Below are positions 1-10,401 of a DNA stretch of 64,000 bases, one piece after another. Source of the stretch: Bryoerythrophyllum caledonicum (taxonomy: Eukaryota; Streptophyta; Bryopsida; Pottiales; Pottiaceae); assembly GCA_963971425.1 (NCBI GenBank), contig OZ020522.1:966168-1030167 (forward strand). The letters are read 5' to 3'. The translations under genes were made by a program, and so were the position numbers. A model generated the notes under the pieces. It did no database searches and was not told the DNA's origin. It saw nothing but the letters and a program-made list of their open reading frames with translations. How positions within the stretch are numbered: position 1 is the stretch's first letter; each line of letters begins with the position of its first letter.

Positions 1-154
1 AGGTTGAACTTTCTAAACACACTTGGAATTAAAAAAAAAGGAGCGTAGAAGTTAAAAGATGAAGTATTGGACCGGTAGAATCTGACTTCTTTGTTCATAT
101 GAAAGTCCATATTTCTAATACACAATGCTCTTGACATTATAATTTATATTGCCA

Positions 155-294
155 ATTTCGAAATGGTATGGCATCTGAGAATCTGACAAAGAACCAATGA
201 CTTCTAAATGGATGAAGTACTCCATTGAAAGAGTTCATCCGCATTTAACGCATCCATTAGTTATCCAATGGACTGTTGCCATACCATCTTGGAA
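155..294. repeat. Fold-back MITE-like element, copy 1
   Basis: A segment of about 140 bp bounded by inverted copies of ATGGTATGGCA (163-173 and 277-287). The similarity extends a few bases outward on both sides. A second inner inverted pair (TGGATGAA / TTCATCC) makes the whole unit nearly palindromic. A diverged second copy with the same layout lies at 6284-6420. It has no coding capacity, so it is best read as a small non-autonomous DNA element. The superfamily is not clear and no target duplication could be fixed with confidence. Confidence 0.55.
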
Positions 295-1067
295 TGAACA
301 TGTCAAAAATAAGAGCGTGAAAGCCCTCAAAAGCACTTATGATAGAGATCTCAAAACTTAGAAATAGACTACAAGGTTGAGCTCATAAGCTTAAATCATT
401 GCATGTGGACCACTTTTTTATTCTTAGAATGCCATAATAGAATTAATAGTCCCGCATTTTATTAAAAGATACGGATATAGTCGTAGTGGCAAAAGGTAAT
501 GGCTAGATCTTCCATAGTTAGGTATGGCAGTGGCATGTATTCCGAAATTTACATATTAAGCAAGATATATTTCGAGAACCAACCACCATCAAAATTTGTA
601 TATATTCATGCTTGAATTGCATATCGATAAACATGTAGTATGGAATATCACTTTTGCACCTATTATGCTACTACTATTGATTTAAATAGATTATGCGTTC
701 AAGGAAAAAACAATGATTATTTAGAATAATTATTTTTATTGTTTTCCTCAGAAAGACCACAATAATAGTTATTGTTGGAAAAACTATTGGCAACATCAGT
801 AACAAGAATCTAAACTCATCTTACTCTTGCATCATATAAGTTTAACCCCCGCAAGCCTAAGTGTACTTTACAAGGTTTATTATGTTTACCTTCACTGCGA
901 TCATCTTTTAATTGAAGTGGTTAAATTTCACGAAATTTTGACCACATCATCTCATATAAGTTGGAAAAACTTTCCTATCGATACATTATCATTAAGTTTT
1001 TTTGGCAAGGTGAACCCCTAAAATTTTGAGTATTTGTCATTAAAATGCACGTTTATTTTAGAATGTA
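295..1067. other. AT-rich DNA without a recognisable gene
   Basis: This stretch is AT-rich and shows no credible exon, RNA gene or clear repeat. Short open frames here have no family resemblance. Confidence 0.5.
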
Positions 1068-1650
1068 CAATAGGGTGACATTCAAATTGGCCGTTTAGTA
1101 GTTCCAGGGATAGTGTCCTACACTGCTGCCAACTTTGACACCCTCCCCAAAGCTCAGAAATTGTTATTTTACCATGAAAATTTGGGGACAGCATCATCTT
1201 TATGTTGAAAACATGCATACCAAATTTCAAGTCCAGGAGACTTATACAAAAAAACTTATGCAAGATCTACCAACATGGGATAGCTGTGAGAAAAGTGTCA
1301 TAGCTGCCAACTTTGACACCCTCCCAAGAATTGAGGAAGTTTTTTTTGCCCATGAAATTTTTGGAGCAAAAACCTTTTTATGTTGTTTGCATGTGTGGAA
1401 AATTTCAAGTCCAAAAGACCCATACAAAAAATAATATTCCAAATCTACCAACATGTGTAGTTTTGAGAAACAAAGGGGAAAACCATTTTACTACTTCCAA
1501 CTTTGATGCCCTCCTTAGGATTGAGTTTTTGTTGATACATAATGAAATTTTTGGCACAAGATCATCTCTATTCTGGTAACATGTGGGATAAATTTCAAAG
1601 CCAAAATACATACATAAAAAAAGTTATTCCATATCTATCAACATGTGTAA
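1068..1650 (+). repeat. Left terminal inverted repeat of the Tc1-like element
   Basis: This is the inverted partner of 3268-3847. It contains three degenerate tandem units that each start near a CCAACTTTGAYRCCCTCC word (about 1125, 1305 and 1496). Each unit also carries a GGAAATTTCAAG-like and a CTACCAACATG-like word. The unit length is about 180-190 bp. Confidence 0.85.
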
Positions 1651-2269
1651 CTATGATAAACAATTTGAAGGTCATATTGAAAATGTCAAAATATCTTTGA
1701 CACCTCATGCTTTTTCATTGAACTCAATCATGTGAGTAAGCCACCAAACATAAATGCTTCTCAAAAAGATCAATAACATCTAAATGAAGAAGTGAAGAGG
1801 TGTTCCATGCAGAAGAATCCACTTGGCCATAAAGTGTGCATTAGACACATGACAAAAAAAAATTCTAAATATCTATTAAACACTATGTAAAGGGAATGGT
1901 GTATGTGATTTGTGATAAACTGAATGTTGAAACAATCCTCAAAACAGAGAGTGTTGTATTGTGGGATGCATGAGTGTTGATTCACATTGGGCGTACATGA
2001 TGAGTGATTAACAGCAAAACGATTTTTCATGTATGCATATGGGCTTGTGTTTTGGCGACCCTTCTCTCTCCTCTCTGCTCCAGCGCCTTGGCTCCCTTCT
2101 CTCCCTGTTGCTCTGCTCCAGCCCTGTTCTCCTTCCTCTGCCAATTGTCACGTGTCAATCCTGCAACCCCCTTTGCTCTGCTCTAGCCCCTTGGCCCCCT
2201 CCTGTCCCCCTTGCTCTACTCTAACCCCTACTCTATTGCTGTAGCTAGCATCACGCACTCTATAAGTTT

Positions 2270-3133
2270 ATGATGGCAATTTCAGATGAAATTCATGCTC
2301 GCATCATAGGTTTGAGTGAGGGAGGATTTACAGGAGTTCAAATTGCAGCTACTATTGGAGTTCCTATTAGAACAGTTACAAGGTTAGTAAAAACATTTAG
2401 AGAAGATGGAACCTACAAGCGCAAACCTTGCGGTGGAAGTCACGCTAAAAAGCTTAGTGATAGAGATGTTCGTAGTATTGTGTATTACTCAAAAATTCAT
2501 CGTTGCTCTTCACTCTCAGAGATTACCAATGCATGTCCTATTCAAGTGTCTAGACGTACTATTCAAAGGGTCTTACATAAAAATGGCATTTTTAGTCGAA
2601 TTGTAGTCAAAAAACCTTTTTTGACACCTCGTCACATGTCTCAACGATTAGCTTTTGCTCAGAAGTACCGTGGATGGAGTGCAAAAGAGTGGGAGCATGT
2701 TGTTTGGACAGATGAATCTACTTTTGAAATTGGAAAAAATTCTCGGCAAATTCATGTTTTGAGAAGTGCATACGAGCGTTATTCATCAAGTTGTCTAGCT
2801 CCTACTTTTAAAAGTGGAAGGACTTCTTTAATGATTTGGGGCGCATTTGCCGGAGGACAAAAGTCAGAACTTGTCTTTATGCCTAAAGGTCAACGTTCTG
2901 CTAAGGATTTTATAGAAGTGGTTTACAATGCCAAATTGGTTCATTTCATGGGTCAAATTCCTCAAGGAGTGCTTATGGAAGATGGGGCACCCGTCCATAG
3001 GAGCAAAATATGTGAAGAATGGAGACAAAGCCACCTTCTCGAAAAGCTCAACTGGCCTGCAAACTCTCCCGATCTCAATCCAATCGAGAACGTTTGGAGG
3101 ATGTTAAAAGATGTTGTGCAACATGGCAAATAA
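2270..3133 (+). CDS. Tc1-like transposase (DD34E), cut short by an in-frame stop
   Basis: This is the DDE transposase that would cut and paste the element around it. The open frame is 287 residues. Residues about 1-60 form a helix-turn-helix region (GLSEGGFTGVQIAATIGVP), and a second DNA-binding half follows to about residue 115. The catalytic residues are visible: D in VVWTDEST, D in LMEDGAPVH, and E in SPDLNPIENVW. Thirty-four residues separate the second D and the E, which is the DD34E signature of Tc1. After the TAA at 3131-3133 the same frame stays open for another 48 codons to a TAG at 3278-3280. That extension ends in an NGGHTRW-like tail typical of the family, so the stop probably truncates a protein of about 335 residues. 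The start could equally be the next codon, also Met. Regulation is unknown. Confidence 0.85.
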   Translation: MMAISDEIHARIIGLSEGGFTGVQIAATIGVPIRTVTRLVKTFREDGTYKRKPCGGSHAKKLSDRDVRSIVYYSKIHRCSSLSEITNACPIQVSRRTIQRVLHKNGIFSRIVVKKPFLTPRHMSQRLAFAQKYRGWSAKEWEHVVWTDESTFEIGKNSRQIHVLRSAYERYSSSCLAPTFKSGRTSLMIWGAFAGGQKSELVFMPKGQRSAKDFIEVVYNAKLVHFMGQIPQGVLMEDGAPVHRSKICEEWRQSHLLEKLNWPANSPDLNPIENVWRMLKDVVQHGK

Positions 3134-3267
3134 TGCCCTAGAAGCTTAGATGTGTTGAAGGTAGTTCTTGAAAGAGAGTGGAAGTTAGTCAATGGTACAA
3201 AGCTCCTTCAACTATGTCATTCTATGCCCTCTAGGTTACTAGCAGTGATTGACGCTAATGGAGGGCA

Positions 3268-3847
3268 TACACGTTGGTAGATATGGAATAACTTTTTTGT
3301 GTACATCTTTTGGCTTTGAAATTTATCTCACATGTTACCAACATAGAGATGATCTTGTGCCAAAAATTTCACTATGTATCAACAAAAATTCAATCCTAAG
3401 GAGGGCGTCAAAGTTGGAAGTAGTAAAATGGTTTTCCCCTTTGTTTCTCAAAACTACACATGTTGGTAGATTTGGAATATTATTTTTTGTATGGGTCTTT
3501 TGGACTTGAAATTTTCCACACATGCAAACAACATAAAAATGTTTTTGCTCCCAAAAATTTCATGGGCAAAAAAAATTTCCTCAATTCTTGGGAGGGTGTC
3601 AAAGTTGGCAGCTGTGACACTTTTCTCACAGCTATCCCATGTTGGTAGATCTTGCATAAGTTTTTTTGTATAAGTCTCCTGGACTTGAAATTTGGTATGC
3701 ATGTTTTCAACATAAAGATGATGTTGTCCCCAAATTTTCATGGTAAAATAAGAATTTCTCAGCTTTGAGGAGGGTGTCAAAGTTGGCAGCAGTGTAGGAC
3801 ACTATCCCTGGAACTACTAAACGGCCAATTTGAATGTCACCCTATTG
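3268..3847 (-). repeat. Right terminal inverted repeat of the Tc1-like element
   Basis: This is the reverse complement of 1068-1650 with few differences, and it includes the same internal tandem units. It ends GTCACCCTATTG next to a TA at 3848-3849. Confidence 0.85.
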
Positions 3848-3849
3848 TA

Positions 3850-6283
3850 CATTTACTTTGTGCAAAAAGAAATGAGGGGAAAAAAAGCTTGAAGCTCTAC
3901 TTTAACCCTCACATTTAGAATAACATGCTTTCAAAATTTCATGAAAGTTGATGGTATGGATTGAGAGATTATATATTTTGAAGCAAAAAACAAGGTTCTT
4001 TTTCACTTCCATGTATTTTAAGGATCATCTCCTTTTGAATTCTTGTGATGTAAATTTCATGCTTTAGATTAGAATCAAATTATGTGCAAAAATTTGATAT
4101 ACAATGTTAGGTCCTTGCAAGAAAAATCAAAGTGAAATATGAAGGGTGCAAAATATTCAAAAACATTGTGGAAGGGATTGGGGTTCAAATACTATTATGA
4201 TATATATATTTATTTATTTTTGTGGTGTACCTAATTTGCCATAAACTGAGAATCCCGACAGTAAAAAAGATGACATATAACGCATCATATAGTAAAATAA
4301 AACCGTAGAGCCGAACCATTAAAAATAGCTCTTTTCAAAATTTTAAGTGTAGTAAGGGTTGTGTATATATTCAAAAATTAGTAATTAGTGTTAAAAGCTC
4401 ATATCAATTGGTTAAAATAGCTAAAATACATATAAAGCCAAGAGTTCATTAAAAGTTAGTTAAGATTTGAAGAGGTGCATCCATTTAATGAACGGTTGTA
4501 GAAGTCAAAGTACTTATAATACACACCTCTTTTCAAGAGGTGTCTTCCCTAAAATTTAGATTATACATAGCATTGGAAAGACAATAATTCCACCACTACC
4601 ATGTTAAAGATTGGAGTGTGTCCTACCTTTGGAAGCTAGTTTTTTTGTGAAACTCTTGAGTTTGTAAGAGTAATTGTTGCTATATGTATTGAATTTATGA
4701 TTGATATATGTGATTATTCATTGTGTAATTATTGTCTTGATTTTGTGAATTGAGTCATTTGTAATACATTGAATATTAGTACTTCATTATAAATTAGAGA
4801 AATACTCTAATTTGTCTAACTAATACAATTTTGTGTGTATGAAGATTAATTATAAACATTGTGATGAGATGTGATGTGATTGAATTAAATTAATGTAAAA
4901 CTTGAGTGCAAGTAAGAGTATGATTTGATCGAAGCTTTAGTGGCATTGTAGATGTTTAAGGAGTGATTTCATGAATGAGATATTCATGTGTGTGTGTGTT
5001 AATGTGTAATCAGTGACCTAATGCAATACTTCCAGGAATGCATGGGCACTTGCCACTTTATAAAGATTTAAGTTTGAGTGTTGAAAATTAAAAATACATA
5101 AGAGTAAGAGTAATTTTTAATACTAATGATAAAAAATTATCAAGAGAGATGCATTCCTTAATGCATAGCATGGTAAGAGTGTTATGTGCATGTAATAAGT
5201 TGAATTAAGTCTAACCTAGAAAGGAGAGACTCCTTAAGGTAGATTAATCGCATTTGTGTTTTATGACAAGTGTAAAGACAAATGAATTTACAATTTTCAT
5301 TACACTCAATTCCTCAAGGTGGATTAATCGCATTTCGTTTTGATTTATGAGAAGAACATAATTAATGATTTGTATTGAAATTCAATGGAATCTTCCATCG
5401 GTCTATCTAAGCATGGATTAAGAGTCTTCACAGTTGACCACATGCACAATTGATAAAGGAATAATGTTCCTTCTAGGCACTTAGTCCTTGGGTTTAATGA
5501 ATACCTTGTTCCTTTAGAGGGATGCATAACAACCTTAAATTCTTAAGAGTTTGGGTTAAACTTAAGTTTTGTTGATGGAAGAGAGTTTTTGTATAGAAAT
5601 TAGAGTTAAATTAAAATACAATAGACGCTAGACCATTCGAGAAATGAGTTTAGAATCAAAAGGAGAATATGTGTGAGTCTTGGTGTTTTGTGAGTTGACC
5701 CGTTTTAAACCTTACAAAAATCTAAACCCAAAGATGTAAAAATGTCCAAAATTATTAGTGGTTCTCTTTATACTACCCAGAAATGTGTGAACATTTTTGA
5801 CTTTGCTTGAAAATTAGATCTTTCATTGAAGGCATGAAATATTTATTGACGTTTTTAAGAAACCTAGGTACGATCTAGTAATACAAAGACTCTTAAAATC
5901 GATGGAAGCTTCTAGCAAAATGTTTAGAGTTGCGCGGAGTCGAAGTATGTGTGATTAGAAGAGCATTGCTTTTTCTTTAGGAATCCAAGTGGGACAAAAT
6001 TAATGTTTCCACTAGGCTTGCATTATGGAAATCTCTGTTTAACAGTCCGCAATATTCCAATTAAAATCACAATCATAGGAACGTGCACCAAGTGAAAAGT
6101 TTCTCCCCGGGGGTGATTTGTTCCATCAAGGATTAGACCAAGGTCTTGCATGATCAATACATCTCAATAAAAGAAAGATCCATTAGTCGAAGGAATTTTT
6201 TTGAACCATTACAAATTTGTCTTCGCCATTCACATGGGATTCCATAATTTTAATGCTTTACGCTCCGGACATTATGCTGCCAA
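3850..6283. other. Long AT-rich stretch with no recognised gene
   Basis: About 2.4 kb of AT-rich DNA without a credible exon. A short word AAGGTRGATTAATCGCATTT occurs twice (around 5236 and 5317), suggesting a small local duplication. No transposase, reverse transcriptase or RNA gene was recognised. Confidence 0.5.
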
Positions 6284-6420
6284 CTCGAGAATGGTGTGGC
6301 AACTGACAATCCGACAAAGGACAAAGCACTTATGAACGGATGAAGTATTCCGCCGGAAATGTTCATCCGCTCATAACTCATGCAATTTTCATCCGATGAG
6401 CGATTGCCACACCAACTTAG
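6284..6420. repeat. Fold-back MITE-like element, copy 2
   Basis: Inverted copies of TGGTGTGGCAA (about 6292-6302 and 6403-6413) bound a unit of about 137 bp. An inner inverted pair (CGGATGAA / TTCATCCG) lies between them. The internal sequence aligns over its length with copy 1 at 155-294, including the GACAAAG and ATGAAGTAYTCC words. The copies have diverged by roughly a quarter, so the family is old. Confidence 0.55.
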
Positions 6421-6466
6421 AATCAACAGGTCATAGAGAAGAGTGTGATGTGCAAAAAAACGGCGG

Positions 6467-6583
6467 GCCGTCCGCCGATCGGACAGCCACTCCGACAGCC
6501 GGTGAGCCGTCCGCCGATCGGACGGCCACTCCGACAGCCGGTGAGCCGTCCGCCGATCGGACGGCCACTCCTACGGCCGGGCG
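6467..6583. repeat. GC-rich tandem array of three 39-bp units
   Basis: Three near-identical 39-bp units start at 6467, 6506 and 6545. Each opens GCCGTCCGCCGATCGGAC and contains the palindrome CCGATCGG. The GC-rich stretch continues without exact periodicity to about 6760, with more CCGATC/GATCGG words, and contrasts sharply with the AT-rich flanks. It stays open in two frames only because 39 is a multiple of three, so no protein is called. Confidence 0.75.
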
Positions 6584-6814
6584 GCCGTCGACTTGATCAG
6601 ACGGCCATCGCGCGCCCGTGCAATCAAATCGCCGCCGTCCGATCAGGCGGACGGCCGAGGTGCCGTCCTATAGCCTCGACGACAACGACCGATCGGATGG
6701 CCTAGCGCAATTTGACAGCTGCGATCTGGCCGCGTGGCACTTTGTTGAATCCGACGGTCTAGAAAACTTACCTGGGCCTTCCGTAAATGCATTTTATCCC
6801 CCCCCCCCGGACGC

Positions 6815-6900
6815 TGCGTCCGACGTGACGTCAGGACGTCCTCGTCTTAGGACGTCCTAGGACGCTCTCAGACCCCCAAGGACGTCGGATTGGTAACCCT
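6815..6900 (-). repeat. GACGTC-rich palindromic segment, possible DNA-transposon end
   Basis: The perfect palindrome AGGACGTCCT occurs twice within about 30 bp, and further ACGTC words lie on both sides. Read on the minus strand the segment opens CAGGGTTACCAATCCGACG at about 6898. That resembles the CAGGG-type ends of hAT-like elements. No matching second end was found, so this is only a suggestion. Confidence 0.3.
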
Positions 6901-7051
6901 GGAAAACCCCTACATTTGTAAATTGCCATATTAGTTTACAAAGCAGATATGTACTTAGGTTCAAGACAACGTCGTGGTAGAATCTCATACGAAGCGGACA
7001 AAGTTGGACAATGCTTGCTGATTTTATGATATTGTTGTTCTTAGCATGTAC

Positions 7052-7094
7052 AACGGGTATCACATAGGTATTAAGTGGATATCTCATGTGTATT
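7052..7094 (+). repeat. Left copy of a 43-bp direct repeat flanking the kinesin fragment
   Basis: Identical over 43 bp to 9696-9738; it begins AACGGGTATCACATAGG and ends TCTCATGTGTATT. The two copies bracket the kinesin-like exons and lie 2.6 kb apart. Confidence 0.9.
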
Positions 7095-7572
7095 AAATGG
7101 GTTTAGGGTGCTGGGGTTACGCGTGAGGAAGAAGACGATGTCAATGTGAGAAAGAGGTGACAAATGTGAAAGAGCGTAGACAGGAGGAGGGATGGATATT
7201 CGGACACGTCATCCGAATCCAAGCCCCGACTGGTTACAACAACAATATTTGCACAACATTCATTAAACCAGGTGTATGGACACATCGCTTACAACAGCGT
7301 GAGAGAGAGGATATTTTGAAGTGTTCATGTTCTTTATTTGAGCAATGTGATGCATATTGCTTTTGATTCCTTGGCACTTGACGGAGAAGCTCAAGGCGGA
7401 GCTAGGGGAAATTTCAGGAGGAGCTCATTGCTCTCGCCACGGTGGATGTCTTAGGCTTGTTTGTTGTCTCGATTATTGCTAAGAAACATGCTAAAGAGGT
7501 TAGTATAGCTTCCATTGTGAAATTTCTTTGTGTGTTTGTGGCTCAGTAACGTTCCAGAGAGCAGGTGACGAT

Positions 7573-9697
7573 ATGGAGAGAATTTTTGTTACGATACGCG
7601 TGCGGCCGTTGAGTATGGTGGAAGCGACAAGAGGGAGTCCGTGGAAGCTTGGCTCGAATTCCATTGCGCTTTGCGATCCAACGGGAGCACCTGTATCCGG
7701 CCAGTTCTACGTGTTTGGTGATTGTTTTCTCCTTTTTGAGGAGTGAGCCGTGGCCCGGAGAACTGTTCGCGAGGAGATACTGCCTCGAGAGGTCTTCGCC
7801 GCTATGTAGTTGTTAAGACTTATGCCTGTGTTTCTATCGCATACATTTCTGTCGCTGGGATTGCGTTAGAGTCGTAGGCATGGCTTAGTGTGAGTTTCGG
7901 CCACGTTCTTTTCACAGGGTGCATTTTAGGTGGCACGTTGTAGAGATTGGCATGAATGAGTGTCTGATTGGATGAGGTGGATCTTGCATACAAAGTTTTT
8001 TGCTCCGAGACGTCGACTTTGGAAGTCTATGAAACTCATACAAAGGATATTATCGCATCAGCTGTCGCAGGATGTAATGGTTAGTTTTCTTCACTTTCAA
8101 CTTCCTGCTGATAATACTCTAATTATAATGCCTGAAGCCAACAGAATTACAAAAAGGGAAAGGTTATTGTTCGAACAAGACTCGGACTGTCAATTATAGA
8201 AATCGGACGAGTTATAGAGCTTGATTTCCTCTTATTTGAAGCATATGATACTCTCGACTGTCTCATATGTACAAAGGCATACCACAGTTTGTGAAGGTTT
8301 CTTTCAAAATTTCATTGATCGCCACTGAACACTTGCGAAGGTAGTTCCGGGTCTACACCTGACTCGTCTTCTGTAGTCTTGACATCACGTGCGCCATGTA
8401 TTTGACATAGGCACAGTCTTTGCTTATGGACAAACGGGCAGTGGCAAGACTTATACCATGCGGGGTTGCCCACAGGAACCCGGAATCATACCTTTGGCTG
8501 TGCAGGAGATATTTAATAACATTCACGAGGTGCGTGACATTTCTATTCATTCCTTGCTTTACAAGTCTGCGTCGAAACCTATGACGTGTTGAGCTCGAAT
8601 GTAACAGGCTGAAAATCGTGAGTTCCTATTGCGTGTTTCCTACATGGAAATTTACAACGAGGAAATCAATGACCTGCTGGCTCTTGAGAATCGGAAACTG
8701 CAAGTTCATGAAAACGTTGAGGTCTGTTTGAGCTATGCTTTATGATAGCTTAGATTGTATAGAGTCCATCATATTCACATGGTGTTCTATATTGCAACTT
8801 TCGAATTTCGATATACGTGGTCAACTTATTACATCAATTTAAAAATATAGCAAGAAGGATATAAGCATAAATCTCCTCAAATTTTTTATGTCCTCTGTTG
8901 CTTGCAGAAAGGAGTATTTGTCGCTGGATTGAAAGAGGAAATTGTGGTCAGCCTGGAGCAAGTCCTCAATCTGATGAAAACGGGAGAGAGTATGAAGTAT
9001 TCCTTAATCTCGTTAGACTTCGTGCTCCTGTTTACTAGTGATTCGTTTTGAAAGGTATCGTTGAACTTTCCCTCGAATTAGCACCAGAATGATTTTTCAA
9101 ACGTCCTGCGTGTTCTTGCAGAACATCGACATGTTGGAGAGACGAACATGAATGTTTACAGCAGCAGGTCTCACTCAATCTTTCGTATGGTAGGCCCCTC
9201 TTGCTCTCTACATCTTGTTAAGCATCATTGAAGGTCTGGATTGTTCGATTTTAGATTGTTTGTTCTGAATTGTTTGAATTGTGAGAGAATTGGCTGGACA
9301 CTTGCTTTGCTTTAAAACCTGCTAATACCATATACTTCATGCAGGTGATTGAGAGTAGAGATAGGAGCCATGATGATCCTGCTGGTCCTGCTACAGTGCA
9401 ATCTTGTGATGCGGTCAGAGTGTCTGTTCTGGTGAGTGCACGTTGTCTTTTGTGAGGTGATAGCTCGTTCTCCGATGTTCATTAGCTGAAGAGTGATCAA
9501 CTTAATATTAACCGATTCTGATTGTATGCACGGAATTGGTGTTGTTTGCTGGACAGAACCTTGTTGATCTCGCGGGGTCAGAACATGTTGCTAAGACAGG
9601 AGCTGAGGGGGCTCGATTGAAGGAGGGCACGCTCATCAATAAGAGTTTGATGACCCTTGGGACTGTCATTAACAAACTCAGTGAAGGGGTGGTAGAA
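7573..9697 (+). pseudogene. Truncated kinesin-7-type motor gene, 8 exons
   Basis: Microtubule motor domain of the CENP-E/KIN-7 type, cut off before its end. Exons by splice site and frame: 7573-7717, about 7971-8079, 8411-8529, 8608-8721, 8908-8989, 9122-9189, 9345-9431 and 9557-9697. Visible motifs are the N-terminal strand MERIFVTIRVRP, the P-loop GQTGSGKT, switch I NVYSSRSHSIF and switch [11 protein letters not shown], followed by [17 protein letters not shown]. The sequence then stops exactly where a 43-bp repeat begins, so the last motor helix, neck and stalk are missing. The exons carry no stop codons and most splice sites look sound, but the second exon lacks an AG acceptor where one is needed. 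An exon-like piece at about 7381-7500 upstream is not recognisably kinesin. This is most likely a partial duplicate copied here with its introns. Confidence 0.8.
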
Positions 9698-9738
9698 CGG
9701 GTATCACATAGGTATTAAGTGGATATCTCATGTGTATT
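9696..9738 (+). repeat. Right copy of the 43-bp direct repeat
   Basis: Identical to 7052-7094. It replaces the kinesin reading frame immediately after ...LSEGVVE, so the repeat boundary coincides with the truncation of the gene fragment. Confidence 0.9.
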
Positions 9739-10050
9739 TAACCTAGGTTTACATTCGATTTACATGGGTATTAACTTTTAACTACGAATTGCAGTGAAAA
9801 TCACCTTTGCATTCCATGCACATCAACGGTACAAATGTTTCATTATTTTCCCACAATATTAGCAATCTTCATTTCCAATGATTTATGTATAAATTCGTCC
9901 ACTTCAAACTAGCTCATGGTCACAAGTATGGGAATCTGCTGCTGAGGAGAATATAACTCTTCATATATTAATTGAATTGATGAAATCCAAAGACGAACTG
10001 AGCATGTATACATCATGTTTCACTTGAGCAGCCTAGAAACATAGATACTT

Positions 10051-10401
10051 CTAATACAGACAACTTGAATGCATTCCTGACGCCCGTTTGGTGATGTTAG
10101 CAAGCTCGAGAATGCGCATAACTTCGTTAAAATTGTAGCTTGGAGCATGCATGTACAAGTCCTCTTTGTAGTCCATCTTACATAGGTAACGTAAGATGTA
10201 ATACACATGTTTGCAATACTTCCATTGCCCCTTCTTTTCCAACGCTTCGGATTGCATCTTCAAAAAATCTGGGCATGAGCATCCAGGGAGGTCCGTAAAC
10301 GTGATGCAATAGGACTTGTCCTTCCCCGTGTCAAGAGTTATAACGCATCCCCATCCCGGATACGGGATGGCAAACAGTTTCAAGACGTAGCAGTTATTCA
10401 T
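10051..10401 (-). CDS. SWIM zinc finger C-terminal block of the MULE-like transposase
   Basis: An open block of 116 residues with the CxCxnCxH SWIM pattern: GCSCPDF, then YCKHVYYIL about 20 residues later. SWIM fingers close the transposases of MuDR/MULE elements and the host FAR1/FHY3 proteins derived from them. Upstream blocks on the same strand belong to the same transposase, so this is a transposon piece rather than a separate host gene. Confidence 0.7.
   Translation of the reverse strand: MNNCYVLKLFAIPYPGWGCVITLDTGKDKSYCITFTDLPGCSCPDFLKMQSEALEKKGQWKYCKHVYYILRYLCKMDYKEDLYMHAPSYNFNEVMRILELANITKRASGMHSSCLY

Larger units (their letters stand above)
1068..3847 (+). mobile_element. Tc1-like DD34E transposon with long terminal inverted repeats
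   Basis: This is a 2.78 kb element bounded by inverted repeats of about 580 bp that begin CAATAGGGTGAC. It is flanked on both sides by TA (1066-1067 and 3848-3849), the target duplication expected of the Tc1/mariner superfamily. One transposase frame lies between the arms on the plus strand. The inverted repeats are far longer than the tens to about 200 bp usual for Tc1 elements, and they contain internal tandem units of about 180-190 bp. The two arms are still highly similar, so the insertion looks fairly recent. The transposase carries one in-frame stop, so this copy may be non-autonomous although its ends look whole. Confidence 0.85.

Noticed and set aside
1135-1579. Open frames in the first repeat arm, mirrored at 3249-3780
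   Set aside because: Both sets fall in the terminal inverted repeats of the Tc1-like element and reflect the same DNA on opposite strands.
6396-6705. Repetitive peptides (SADRTATPTAGEP type) from the GC-rich array
   Set aside because: The 39-bp unit keeps several frames open by length alone; there is no start context, splice support or family match.
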